Positions 1-5,675 of a DNA stretch of 5,675 nucleotides are shown here, one piece after another. The notes under the pieces were generated by a model, which saw only the letters and a list, made by a program, of their open reading frames with translations, did not search any database and was not told where the DNA came from. Made by a program: the position numbers and the translations under genes. Source of the stretch: an uncultured Porphyromonas sp. (GTDB taxonomy: Bacteria > Bacteroidota > Bacteroidia > Bacteroidales > Porphyromonadaceae); the NCBI GenBank assembly GCA_900546675.1, contig URDQ01000090.1, positions 1-5,675 of the forward strand. The letters run 5' to 3'. The number at the start of each line of letters is the position of its first letter. Position 1 is the stretch's first letter.

Positions 1-45
1 GATTCTCTGACTTCCTCCTTCTGTTGCGGAGAGACTTTTGACACA

Positions 46-71
46 GCTCCCTACAGCGGGTTACTCGTCTT
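46..71 (+). repeat. Solitary end fragment of the interspersed palindromic repeat
   Basis: The 16 bases at 50-65 (ccctacagcgggttac) are identical to the right end of the large repeat at 4188-4203. The extended stretch also matches 211-236 with a few mismatches, including the following tactcgtct. Nothing upstream of it resembles the rest of the element, so it appears to be an isolated terminus left by decay or rearrangement. A further scrap, ggggacggacg at 80-90, repeats exactly at 177-187. Bases 1-45 hold nothing I recognise; a short open frame ending at 39-41 could be the tail of an upstream gene but cannot be supported. Confidence 0.55.
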
Positions 72-95
72 GCCTTGATGGGGACGGACGCACTT

Positions 96-235
96 GACGA
101 CTACTGTAAGGACGCACGGAAGCGTCTAGCGGGAGGGCGTCCGTTGTCGAACCAGCTTGACGCAGTAACCTTTAACGGGGACGGACGCCCTCCGACTTGA
201 TACTAGCCGAGCGTCCCTACAAAGGGCTACTCGTC
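96..235 (-). repeat. Palindromic interspersed repeat, copy 1 (MITE/REP-like)
   Basis: This imperfect palindrome of about 140 bp has a perfect 13-bp inner stem (132-144 pairing with 181-193) around a 36-base loop. Weaker pairing continues outward to the ends. Its reverse complement aligns by eye along its whole length with 4063-4208. The asymmetric loop fixes the orientation: the complement of 149-163 reads gcgtcaagctggttc, against gcgtcaggctggttc at 4135-4149. The copy therefore lies in minus orientation. Its left terminus is degraded, with roughly 5 bases missing from the gtaaccc end motif. No reading frame, transposase or clear target-site duplication is visible. It could be a non-autonomous transposable element or a structured-RNA repeat. 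Confidence 0.75.
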
Positions 236-262
236 TCTAACCTCTAATCTCTCACTTTTCCC

Positions 263-270
263 TATATTTG
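263..270 (+). promoter_or_regulatory. Bacteroidota-type -7 promoter box for the three-gene cluster
   Basis: TATATTTG matches the Bacteroidota -7 consensus TAnnTTTG at every defined position. It would place transcription start near 275-278, giving a leader of about 55 bases before the ATG at 332. No TTTG is present at the expected -33 position (about 238-243), so the promoter is only half supported. The box lies between the palindromic repeat and the leader hairpin. Confidence 0.45.
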
Positions 271-287
271 TCTGAGTAAAGAATAAA

Positions 288-316
288 GCTCCCCGCACCT
301 AGACCATGCAGGGAGC
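288..316 (+). promoter_or_regulatory. Leader hairpin just before the first gene
   Basis: gctccc (288-293) pairs with gggagc (311-316). After one C/A mismatch, gca (295-297) pairs with tgc (307-309), leaving a 9-base loop. The hairpin sits 15 bases before the ATG at 332 and inside the predicted transcript, so it could affect translation or mRNA stability. There is no T-run after it on the plus strand. On the minus strand the stem is followed by tttattc, so it could also act as a weak intrinsic terminator for antisense transcripts. Its role is inferred from the fold only. Confidence 0.4.
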
Positions 317-331
317 CACTAAACTGAAGAT

Positions 332-1270
332 ATGATGGACAAACAACAGAAACGACTCACACCTCACGTTACCAACGAAACAAACCAGCTTCGCAAGGTC
401 GTCCTCGGGCTACCTCATGCGCTCGGCACGCCACCGACCCTCGAGGAGACCTACGACGCTAAGAGCTATCAAGCGGTTTTGCGGGGGGACTACCCCACGG
501 AGCAGTCGGTGGTACGTGAGATGGAGGGCTTCCTCGCTATCTTGCAGCGCTACGGCGTGGAGGTGTATCGTCCTGAGCCAATAGAAGCGTGCAATCAGAT
601 CTTCGCAAGAGATGTCTCTTTCGTGATCGACGAACACCTCTTTGTGGCACATATGATCCCCGATAGGAGACGAGAGGTCGACGCTTTTGCACCGATCTAC
701 GACCTCTTCGAGCCGAGTAGCATCGTGCATCTACCCGCCGAGGTACGTGTCGAGGGAGGCGATGTGATCCTTTACGATGATATCCTCTTCGTGGGGTGCT
801 GCGAGCCAAGAGCCTTTGGGCAGTTCAAGACTACGAGAACCAATGAGCGTGCGGTGGACTTCTTCCGTGAGTTCTTCCCCCACAAGCGTGTCGTCCCCGT
901 ACCACTATACAAGCATGACCAGGATCCACTGCGTGGCGTGTTGCACCTAGACTGCGCCTTCCAGCCCGTCGGGCATGACTTCGCAGTCTTTTATCCCGAG
1001 GGTGTCGCTTCACGAGAGGCGCGCGGGATCATTGGCGAGGTCTTTGGCAAGGACAAGCTGCTGACCATCACCGCTGAGGAGGCGGTCGAGATGCATACCA
1101 ACTTCTTCTCCCTCTCTCCCGAAGTGGTCTGTGTCGAGGCGGGTGCCGAGCGTCTGCAGCGCTACCTCCGTGAGGTGGCTGGCATGACCGTCGAGGAGGT
1201 ACCCTACAGTGAGATCTCTAAGCAGGGAGGCTTGCTGCGCTGCTCCACATGTCCTCTAGAGCGAGCATAG
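332..1270 (+). CDS. Arginine deiminase/dimethylargininase-family hydrolase
   Basis: This 312-residue cytosolic protein belongs to the guanidino-group-modifying superfamily (arginine deiminase, DDAH, amidinotransferase). These enzymes attack the guanidinium carbon of arginine-like substrates through a cysteine thiolate. Visible landmarks are an N-terminal strand LRKVVLGLP (20-28), the acidic substrate-binding motif ARD (92-94), EGGD (141-144), the catalytic histidine motif LHLDC (His205), and a C-terminal GGLLRCSTCPL with Cys304 as the likely nucleophile and Cys307 nearby. It is longer than typical DDAH (about 255-285 aa) and shorter than true arginine deiminases (about 400 aa), and has no signal peptide. 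The substrate cannot be told from sequence: arginine, methylated arginine and other guanidines are all possible. ATG codons at 332 and 335 are both usable. It ends with tandem TAG TAG (1268-1273) directly before the radA ATG. Confidence 0.85.
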   Translation: MMDKQQKRLTPHVTNETNQLRKVVLGLPHALGTPPTLEETYDAKSYQAVLRGDYPTEQSVVREMEGFLAILQRYGVEVYRPEPIEACNQIFARDVSFVIDEHLFVAHMIPDRRREVDAFAPIYDLFEPSSIVHLPAEVRVEGGDVILYDDILFVGCCEPRAFGQFKTTRTNERAVDFFREFFPHKRVVPVPLYKHDQDPLRGVLHLDCAFQPVGHDFAVFYPEGVASREARGIIGEVFGKDKLLTITAEEAVEMHTNFFSLSPEVVCVEAGAERLQRYLREVAGMTVEEVPYSEISKQGGLLRCSTCPLERA

Positions 1271-1273
1271 TAG

Positions 1274-2698
1274 ATGGCAAAGGTCAAGACTATATATAAG
1301 TGTACCGCCTGTGGTGCCACCTACAGCCGCTGGCAAGGTCAGTGCAACGAGTGTCAAGAGTGGAACACGATCGAGGAGCGGCTAGCACAGCCTACGACCC
1401 CCTCGGGGCGGACGACTCCAGCGCAGGAGATACAGCGTAAGCTCACGCAGATCCATGAGGGCGCCACGTGGGACGGGCTACACTCTGAGGAGGTGCGTCC
1501 CATACAGCTCATCGAGGGAAGCGAAGAGAGTCGAGTAGACCTACACGATGAGGAGCTCAACCGCCTCCTCGGAGGCGGACTGGTGCAGGGCTCCTTCACC
1601 TTGCTAGGTGGCGAGCCTGGCATTGGTAAGTCTACACTGATCTTCCAGACCGTCCTCCGCTGCCCAGAGCTCAAGACGCTCTACGTATCTGGTGAGGAGA
1701 GCGCTCAGCAGCTCAAGCTACGTGCAGACCGCATCGGCATACACTCGGAGCAGTGTCTCATCTACTGTGACACCGATCTGGACAACATACTACTGAAGGC
1801 TCTACAGATAGCGCCCGACCTGCTGGTCATCGACAGTATTCAGACGGTTACGACCGCACGCTCCGAATCTTCACCTGGCTCCATTAGCCAGATTAAGGAG
1901 TGCGCCAACCTGCTCCTGCACTTTGCCAAGAGTAGTGGCATACCCGTGATCGTCATTGGGCATATCAACAAAGAGGGCTCCATAGCGGGTCCGAAGATCT
2001 TGGAGCATACGGTAGACACGGTCTTGCAGTTTGAGGGCGACAAGCAGCATCTCTACCGCATCCTGCGTAGTCATAAGAATCGCTTCGGCTCTACCGACGA
2101 CCTCGGCATCTACGAGATGAATAGCTCGGGACTGGTCGCCGTGAGCAATCCCTCGGAGCACCTCATCTCGGGCAATACGGAGGGACTCAGTGGCGTGGTC
2201 GTCGCTTGTGCTGTGGAGGGTATTCGCCCGATCATGATCGAGACGCAAGCTTTGGTCAGTTCCGCTATTTACAACAACCCGCAGCGGTCCACCACTGGTT
2301 TTGACCTGAGGCGACTCAATATGTTGCTGGCCGTTTTGGAGAAGCGGGCTGGCTTTAAGCTTATCCAAAAGGATGTCTTCCTCAATATCACGGGTGGCAT
2401 CAAGATCAACGATACCGCCGTGGATCTAGCCGTGCTCTGTGCCGTCCTCTCCTCCAATCTAGATATAGCCGTCCCCTCAAAAACCTGTATGACGGGCGAA
2501 GTGGGGCTGGCGGGCGAGATACGTGCCGTGAGCCGCATCGAGCGACGCATAGCGGAGGCGCATCGTCTGGGCTTCACACGCATACTAATCCCCAAGGCGA
2601 ATGCTAAGAGCCTGCAGCGACGCAGCTACGACATAGAGATCGTGCCGTGTGATCGGGTGGATCACGCCTTCCGGACGCTCTTTTCACAAAGACAATAG
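1274..2698 (+). CDS. radA: DNA repair protein RadA (Sms)
   Basis: RadA is a RecA-like ATPase that promotes branch migration and processing of recombination intermediates on DNA in the cytoplasm. At 474 residues it is normal length for the family. It shows the N-terminal C4 zinc finger (Cys10, Cys13, Cys24, Cys27), the Walker A motif GGEPGIGKST (112-121), the Walker B strand LLVIDS (183-188), the RadA signature KNRFG (268-272), and a C-terminal Lon-protease-like domain from about 300 onward (TGGIKINDTAVDLA, 373-386; TGEVGLAGEIR, 407-417). In this family the Lon-like domain has an assembly/DNA role rather than protease activity. The start is fixed by the zinc finger and lies only 3 bp after the preceding stop, so translational coupling is likely. 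The frame is intact. Confidence 0.97.
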   Translation: MAKVKTIYKCTACGATYSRWQGQCNECQEWNTIEERLAQPTTPSGRTTPAQEIQRKLTQIHEGATWDGLHSEEVRPIQLIEGSEESRVDLHDEELNRLLGGGLVQGSFTLLGGEPGIGKSTLIFQTVLRCPELKTLYVSGEESAQQLKLRADRIGIHSEQCLIYCDTDLDNILLKALQIAPDLLVIDSIQTVTTARSESSPGSISQIKECANLLLHFAKSSGIPVIVIGHINKEGSIAGPKILEHTVDTVLQFEGDKQHLYRILRSHKNRFGSTDDLGIYEMNSSGLVAVSNPSEHLISGNTEGLSGVVVACAVEGIRPIMIETQALVSSAIYNNPQRSTTGFDLRRLNMLLAVLEKRAGFKLIQKDVFLNITGGIKINDTAVDLAVLCAVLSSNLDIAVPSKTCMTGEVGLAGEIRAVSRIERRIAEAHRLGFTRILIPKANAKSLQRRSYDIEIVPCDRVDHAFRTLFSQRQ

Positions 2699-2715
2699 AT
2701 ACACTATATATAATA

Positions 2716-4062
2716 ATGAGTAGGATGAACTGGGATCAGCTGATCTCTAACCGACGCTTTGGGGCGCCAGAGCCTGAGCGCACTGGTGCTCTTGGTGGGG
2801 GGATGGAGATGCGTACCGAGTTTGACCGAGACTACGATCGGCTGATCTTCTCGGCTCCCTTTCGTCGGTTGCAAAACAAAGCGCAGATCTTCCCGCTACC
2901 TAAAAACATCTTCGTACACAACCGCCTAACGCATAGTCTGGAGGTGAGCTGCGTGGGACGCAGTTTGGGCAACTACATAGCGCGCCGCCTGACGGACAAT
3001 CAAGACACGCCTCATCGGGGGAGCATCGCTACGGTTGTATCAGCGGCTTGTTTGGCGCACGATATGGGCAATCCACCCTTCGGACATAGTGGCGAGCGAG
3101 CCATACGAGCCTACTTCACCGAGGGCAATGGACGCCAATGGTATGATGCGGTAGTGGGGGAGGGACACCCGTGGGAGGACTTCGCCTACTTCGAGGGCAA
3201 TGCCAACGGCTTTCGTCTGCTGACGCATCAGTTTGAGGGACGCCGCCCTGGGGGCTTTGCTTTGACCTACACCACCCTGGCAGCTATTGTCAAGTACCCC
3301 TGGTCGTCGGCTAGGGCGCCTGAGAGTGGGAAGTTTGGCTACTTCCAGTCGGAGCGGGAGACCTATCTCGATGTGGCGAACTACCTGGGCATCCTGCCAG
3401 TAGACCCCGCCACGGGTCACTACGTGCGTCACCCGCTGGTCTACCTCGTGGAGGCAGCCGACGATATATGCTATCAGGTGATGGACGTGGAGGACGCCTA
3501 CAAGCTACGTATCTTGAGCTACGAGCGTACGGTGGATCTGCTCCTGCGCTACTTCCCCGCAGAGAGTCACGATCATGCGCTGGCAACGCTGGAGACTATC
3601 GGCGATCGCAACGAGCGGATAGCTTACCTGAGAGCTAAGGCGATCAATATCCTCGTGGAGGCGTGTGCCGAGGTCTTCATAGAGCATGAGGAGGAGATAC
3701 TGCGGGGCGCTTTCACAGGAACGCTCGTCAGCCAGATGCCCAAGAGGCTCTATGCGGCTTACCGAGACAATAGCGAGGTGGCGCAGAGTGAGATCTACAC
3801 GGCACGGGCGGTGATCGACGTAGAGCTGGCGGGGCATAGGATCTTCTCAGAGTTGATCGACAAACTGATGCACTCGCTCCTGCACCCCGACGATGCGTAC
3901 AGTCGCACGCTCCTCTCGCTGGTGAGCAGCCAGTACAACCTGCACGAAGCGTCGATCTACGGCAAGCTCCAATGCACGCTCGACTACATCTCCGGTATGA
4001 CAGACCCCTACGCACTAGACCTCTACCGACGCATCACCGGCATGAACCTCCCAGCGATCTAA
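2716..4062 (+). CDS. dgt: Deoxyguanosinetriphosphate triphosphohydrolase (dGTPase)
   Basis: This HD-domain enzyme hydrolyses dNTPs, typically dGTP to deoxyguanosine and triphosphate, and so shapes the deoxynucleotide pool. It has 448 residues. Metal and catalytic residues are visible in order: RLTHSLEV (His73), AHDMGNPPFGHSGE (His115 and Asp116, with His124 and Glu127 as the conserved active-site pair) and EAADDICY (Asp249/Asp250). The N-terminal FDRDYDRLIFSAPFRRLQ (36-53) and the C-terminal YISGMTDPYALDLYRRI stretch are characteristic of bacterial dGTPases, so both ends look complete. Real specificity may be broader than dGTP, as in several homologues. The gene follows radA after a 17-bp AT-rich gap (tatataata before the ATG) with no Shine-Dalgarno, consistent with one operon. 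Its TAA stop (4060-4062) directly abuts the repeat element that follows. Confidence 0.95.
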   Translation: MSRMNWDQLISNRRFGAPEPERTGALGGGMEMRTEFDRDYDRLIFSAPFRRLQNKAQIFPLPKNIFVHNRLTHSLEVSCVGRSLGNYIARRLTDNQDTPHRGSIATVVSAACLAHDMGNPPFGHSGERAIRAYFTEGNGRQWYDAVVGEGHPWEDFAYFEGNANGFRLLTHQFEGRRPGGFALTYTTLAAIVKYPWSSARAPESGKFGYFQSERETYLDVANYLGILPVDPATGHYVRHPLVYLVEAADDICYQVMDVEDAYKLRILSYERTVDLLLRYFPAESHDHALATLETIGDRNERIAYLRAKAINILVEACAEVFIEHEEEILRGAFTGTLVSQMPKRLYAAYRDNSEVAQSEIYTARAVIDVELAGHRIFSELIDKLMHSLLHPDDAYSRTLLSLVSSQYNLHEASIYGKLQCTLDYISGMTDPYALDLYRRITGMNLPAI

Positions 4063-4208
4063 GAGGAGTAACCCTTTGTAGGGGCGCTCGGCTCGTGTCT
4101 AGTGGGATGGCGTCCGTTGTGTCAAAGGGTTACAGCGTCAGGCTGGTTCTACAACGGACGCCCTCCGACTCGATACTATCCGTGCGTCCCTACAGCGGGT
4201 TACCCGTC
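4063..4208 (+). repeat. Palindromic interspersed repeat, copy 2 (MITE/REP-like)
   Basis: Two 51-base arms (4068-4118 and 4153-4203) pair at 41 of 51 positions. They include an uninterrupted 10-bp inner stem (ggcgtccgtt with aacggacgcc) and near-identical termini, gtaacccNNtgtaggg. Weaker pairing (gaggagtaaccc against gacgggtaaccc) extends the arms to 4063 and 4208. The 34-base loop is asymmetric and contains caaagggttac (4123-4133), a perfect complement of gtaaccctttg (4068-4078), so an alternative fold exists. It matches copy 1 (96-235) in inverted orientation; because the arms are palindromic, 17 bases (4154-4170 and 181-197) are also identical in direct orientation. Transcribed from dgt, it would form a long hairpin that could protect or end the mRNA, although no T-run follows. 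Confidence 0.8.
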
Positions 4209-4213
4209 ACGCT

Positions 4214-4275
4214 CCGATTCACTCCGATAGCTCCGAAATACCGAATATGTCAAACATTATACCGATTATGTCAAG
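4214..4275 (+). repeat. Phased CCGA motifs and a 21-bp-spaced direct repeat upstream of the fimbrillin gene
   Basis: CCGA occurs at 4214, 4224, 4233, 4241 and 4262. The first four are spaced about 8-10 bp apart, and three begin with tCCGA. The last two belong to an imperfect direct repeat, ccgaatatgtcaaa (4241-4254) and ccgattatgtcaag (4262-4275), with starts 21 bp apart, which is two helical turns. This arrangement would suit a regulator binding one DNA face ahead of the fimbrillin promoter. It is an inference from spacing; the motif matches no binding site I know. Confidence 0.3.
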
Positions 4276-4279
4276 TGGT

Positions 4280-4314
4280 TTTGGACGATGGTGTCTATAT
4301 TGTTTGTAACTTCG
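4280..4314 (+). promoter_or_regulatory. Weak promoter candidate for the fimbrillin gene
   Basis: A TTTG at 4280-4283 could serve as the -33 element. Downstream there are two imperfect -7 boxes: TAttgTTTG (4298-4306, one extra spacer base) and TAacTTcG (4307-4314, one mismatch to TAnnTTTG). Neither gives the ideal 19-21 base spacing from the TTTG. Transcription start would fall near 4312-4322, leaving a leader of about 70-80 bases. A separate promoter is expected because the large palindrome separates this gene from dgt. Confidence 0.25.
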
Positions 4315-4342
4315 TGCCGAATGCGCTTTTAGACACTTACAT

Positions 4343-4390
4343 TTCGATGGAATATCGAAGAATCTATATCAATCAAATAACAAACAAACA
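4343..4390 (+). promoter_or_regulatory. A-rich translation-initiation leader with small hairpin
   Basis: The bases just before the ATG at 4391 are A-rich and lack G (aataacaaacaaacaATG). Unstructured A-rich leaders of this kind are typical of highly translated Bacteroidota genes, which rarely use Shine-Dalgarno sequences. Slightly upstream, ttcgat (4343-4348) and atcgaa (4354-4359) form a 6-bp stem with a 5-base loop. The leader supports 4391 as the real start, as does the signal peptide that begins there. Confidence 0.4.
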
Positions 4391-5626
4391 ATGAACAGAA
4401 CAGTAAGAACACTGCTAGGCCTTCTAACGATAGGTCTAGTCGCTCTGACCTCCTGCAAGCAGGAGCGTACAGAGCCATTGCAGAATGAGGGATCGACCTA
4501 CGTAAGCGTAGCGATCAACCTACAGTCTAGCCTGCGTGCTGGAGATAGTGATGACAAGGAGTTTAACTACAAGGGTACTTGGAACGGCAAGGACGCTATC
4601 GAGACGGTAGACGTCTATGTCGTTGGTAACGGTGAGGTCTCCTATGGTCAGTATCAGGCCAATGACTTTAAGATCAACAAGGCTACCGATGGTGACAACA
4701 TCTCCATCAAGCCTAACAAGGCTATCCTTACCACCCCAGGTGCTAAGAAAATTTACGCGCTCATCAATGCTCCTAAGGCAATCACTGAGACTCTTGAGAA
4801 GTCTATGCCAGCTCACTTTAACGAGGCTTATGCCAAGGCTGTTGAGGATATGAAGACTGCTGATGTAGCTCGTGATGTAGCTCGTGCAGACGGAGAGAAG
4901 GAGGATGTCATCATGATGTCTAACTCTGCTGAGTGTAATATCGATATCGAGGATGGTGTCACCAAGGATGAGGCTATCGCAGGAACGAAGAATTGCGCCA
5001 AGGTTAACGTACAGCGTGTCGTAGCACGTGTGATCCTAACGACAAAAGAACCCAGCTATGAGATTAAGCTCCAAGATGGTACTGTGCTAGGTAAAATCGA
5101 AAACATTACCTACGCAGTAGCTCAGGGCGAGAAGGCTTTCTACATTAGCCAGCAGAAGAATCAGGCTGGTAGCATCGTCACTCCAGGATATAAGTTCCTG
5201 CCACTGGTTGATCCTGCTAATAAGAGCAAGCTGACCAACTATGAGGATCAGGCTAAGATTTACGACTATAGTGACCTACATGCGACTGTCACGACTCCTC
5301 GCCCAGCTCCTGTAGCAGCTAGCCTTGGTGATGCTCTAGAGATCGGTAAGAAGAGCCTCGAGAGCAGCGCTTTCATCTTTGAGGCTAGCCATATGTTTGG
5401 CGAAGAGGGTCAGACAGTTAAGACCTACACGGGAGATTTCCGTCGTGGTAACACACCTTACGTACTAGTTCGTACGAAGTTTACGCCTAATCTAGATCTA
5501 TTCTACAACGATTACCAGAGAACTCTGTTCGAAAAAGGTGATGGCACCTTCTACAGAGGAGAGGATGGACTCTTCTATGCTAAGAATAAACCTTTCAAAG
5601 GCGGTAAGTATAAGGATAGGGCGTAG
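4391..5626 (+). CDS. Mfa1-type fimbrillin (FimA/Mfa family), C-terminus truncated
   Basis: This is a major-subunit fimbrillin of the type V (FimA/Mfa1) pili, exported as a lipoprotein and assembled on the outer membrane. It has a signal peptide with lipobox LTSC (Cys22). The arginine maturation site LR-AGD has Arg49 before Ala50, the same motif and position as in P. gingivalis Mfa1. Mfa1-like blocks follow: VDVYVVGNGEV (73-83), IYALINAPK (121-129), YAVAQGEKAFY (241-251), YDYSDL (291-296), FRRGNTPYVLVRTKFTP (350-366) and LFYAKNKP (394-401). The frame then ends in GGKYKDRA after 411 residues, against about 560 in Mfa1. The missing part includes the C-terminal donor strand used for polymerisation, so the product probably cannot assemble normally. 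A 12-bp perfect tandem repeat (4862-4885) encodes DVARDVAR. The gene looks less GC-rich than its neighbours. It should be treated as an interrupted gene unless the downstream sequence restores it. Confidence 0.85.
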   Translation: MNRTVRTLLGLLTIGLVALTSCKQERTEPLQNEGSTYVSVAINLQSSLRAGDSDDKEFNYKGTWNGKDAIETVDVYVVGNGEVSYGQYQANDFKINKATDGDNISIKPNKAILTTPGAKKIYALINAPKAITETLEKSMPAHFNEAYAKAVEDMKTADVARDVARADGEKEDVIMMSNSAECNIDIEDGVTKDEAIAGTKNCAKVNVQRVVARVILTTKEPSYEIKLQDGTVLGKIENITYAVAQGEKAFYISQQKNQAGSIVTPGYKFLPLVDPANKSKLTNYEDQAKIYDYSDLHATVTTPRPAPVAASLGDALEIGKKSLESSAFIFEASHMFGEEGQTVKTYTGDFRRGNTPYVLVRTKFTPNLDLFYNDYQRTLFEKGDGTFYRGEDGLFYAKNKPFKGGKYKDRA

Positions 5627-5675
5627 ATTCAACTATCAAATGCAACTGAATTGGTTTCATCGAGCTTCTGATAAA
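5622..5675. mobile_element. Possible left or right end of an IS30-family insertion sequence (partial)
   Basis: From 5622 the sequence reads cgTAGATTCAA, then nine bases, then GCAACt. From memory, the IS30 terminal inverted repeat begins TGTAGATTCAA and has GCAAC at the same distance, and TGCAACT-type ends recur in the family. The resemblance starts exactly where Mfa1 similarity stops, and the fimbrillin stop codon is the TAG of this motif. No transposase is visible: only about 54 bases remain before the window ends, and the open frame from 5580 to the end (containing MQLNWFHRASDK) is not recognised. Alternatives are a simple frameshift or a different element. Confidence 0.35.

Noticed and set aside
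1..41. C-terminal tail of an upstream plus-strand gene ending in TGA at 39-41
   Set aside because: Only about 12 codons are visible, with no recognisable sequence, and similar short open stretches occur by chance.
1871..2368. 165-residue minus-strand open frame antisense to radA
   Set aside because: It is a shadow of the strongly conserved RadA coding strand, with no recognisable motif or start context.
4063..4208. CRISPR-like reading of the repeated motifs
   Set aside because: The repeats are palindromic arms of single elements thousands of bases apart. There is no regular repeat-spacer array.
4063..4208. Classical Rho-independent terminator after dgt
   Set aside because: The hairpin is far longer than usual and no T-run follows the stem. 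It is kept as a repeat that might influence transcript ends.
3972..4394. 140-residue plus-strand open frame overlapping the end of dgt, the repeat and the fimbrillin leader
   Set aside because: It lies out of frame over the conserved dgt C-terminus and then runs through the palindrome. Its arginine- and proline-rich start is typical of a shadow frame, and no family resemblance is seen.
4617..4853. 78-residue plus-strand open frame inside the fimbrillin
   Set aside because: It is low-complexity, rich in S, R, L and T, and lies within a well-supported gene in another frame.

Overview
The window looks like chromosomal DNA from a Bacteroidota member, most likely a Porphyromonas species. The strongest clue is the last gene, which encodes a fimbrillin very close to the P. 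gingivalis minor-fimbria subunit Mfa1. Supporting clues are an exact Bacteroidota-type -7 box (TATATTTG) before the first gene, no Shine-Dalgarno sequences before the starts, and an A-rich leader before the fimbrillin. The species is not resolved. The three housekeeping-type genes look GC-rich, while the fimbrillin is less so.

Layout: positions 1-331 carry no gene. They hold a fragment of an interspersed repeat (46-71), a nearly complete palindromic repeat of about 140 bp (96-235, minus orientation), a promoter candidate (263-270) and a leader hairpin (288-316). Three tightly packed plus-strand genes follow: an arginine deiminase/dimethylargininase-family hydrolase (332-1270), radA (1274-2698) and dgt (2716-4062). 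Gaps of 3 and 17 bp suggest one transcript. A second copy of the palindromic repeat (4063-4208, opposite orientation) starts at the base after the dgt stop codon. It is followed by an AT-richer upstream region (4209-4390) and then the fimbrillin gene (4391-5626).

The operon joins unrelated household tasks: guanidino-compound hydrolysis, RadA recombination-intermediate processing and dGTP hydrolysis. Only RadA and the dGTPase share a DNA/nucleotide theme. The fimbrillin is a separate surface-adhesin unit. Its reading frame stops after 411 codons, well short of Mfa1 (about 560 aa), and the C-terminal part needed for polymerisation is absent. The sequence at the break resembles the terminal inverted repeat of an IS30-family element, so the gene is probably interrupted by an insertion that runs out of the window.

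The main points of interest are the inverted pair of palindromic repeats around the three-gene cluster and the apparent disruption of the fimbrillin. I see no clear sign of a wholly new multi-gene system.
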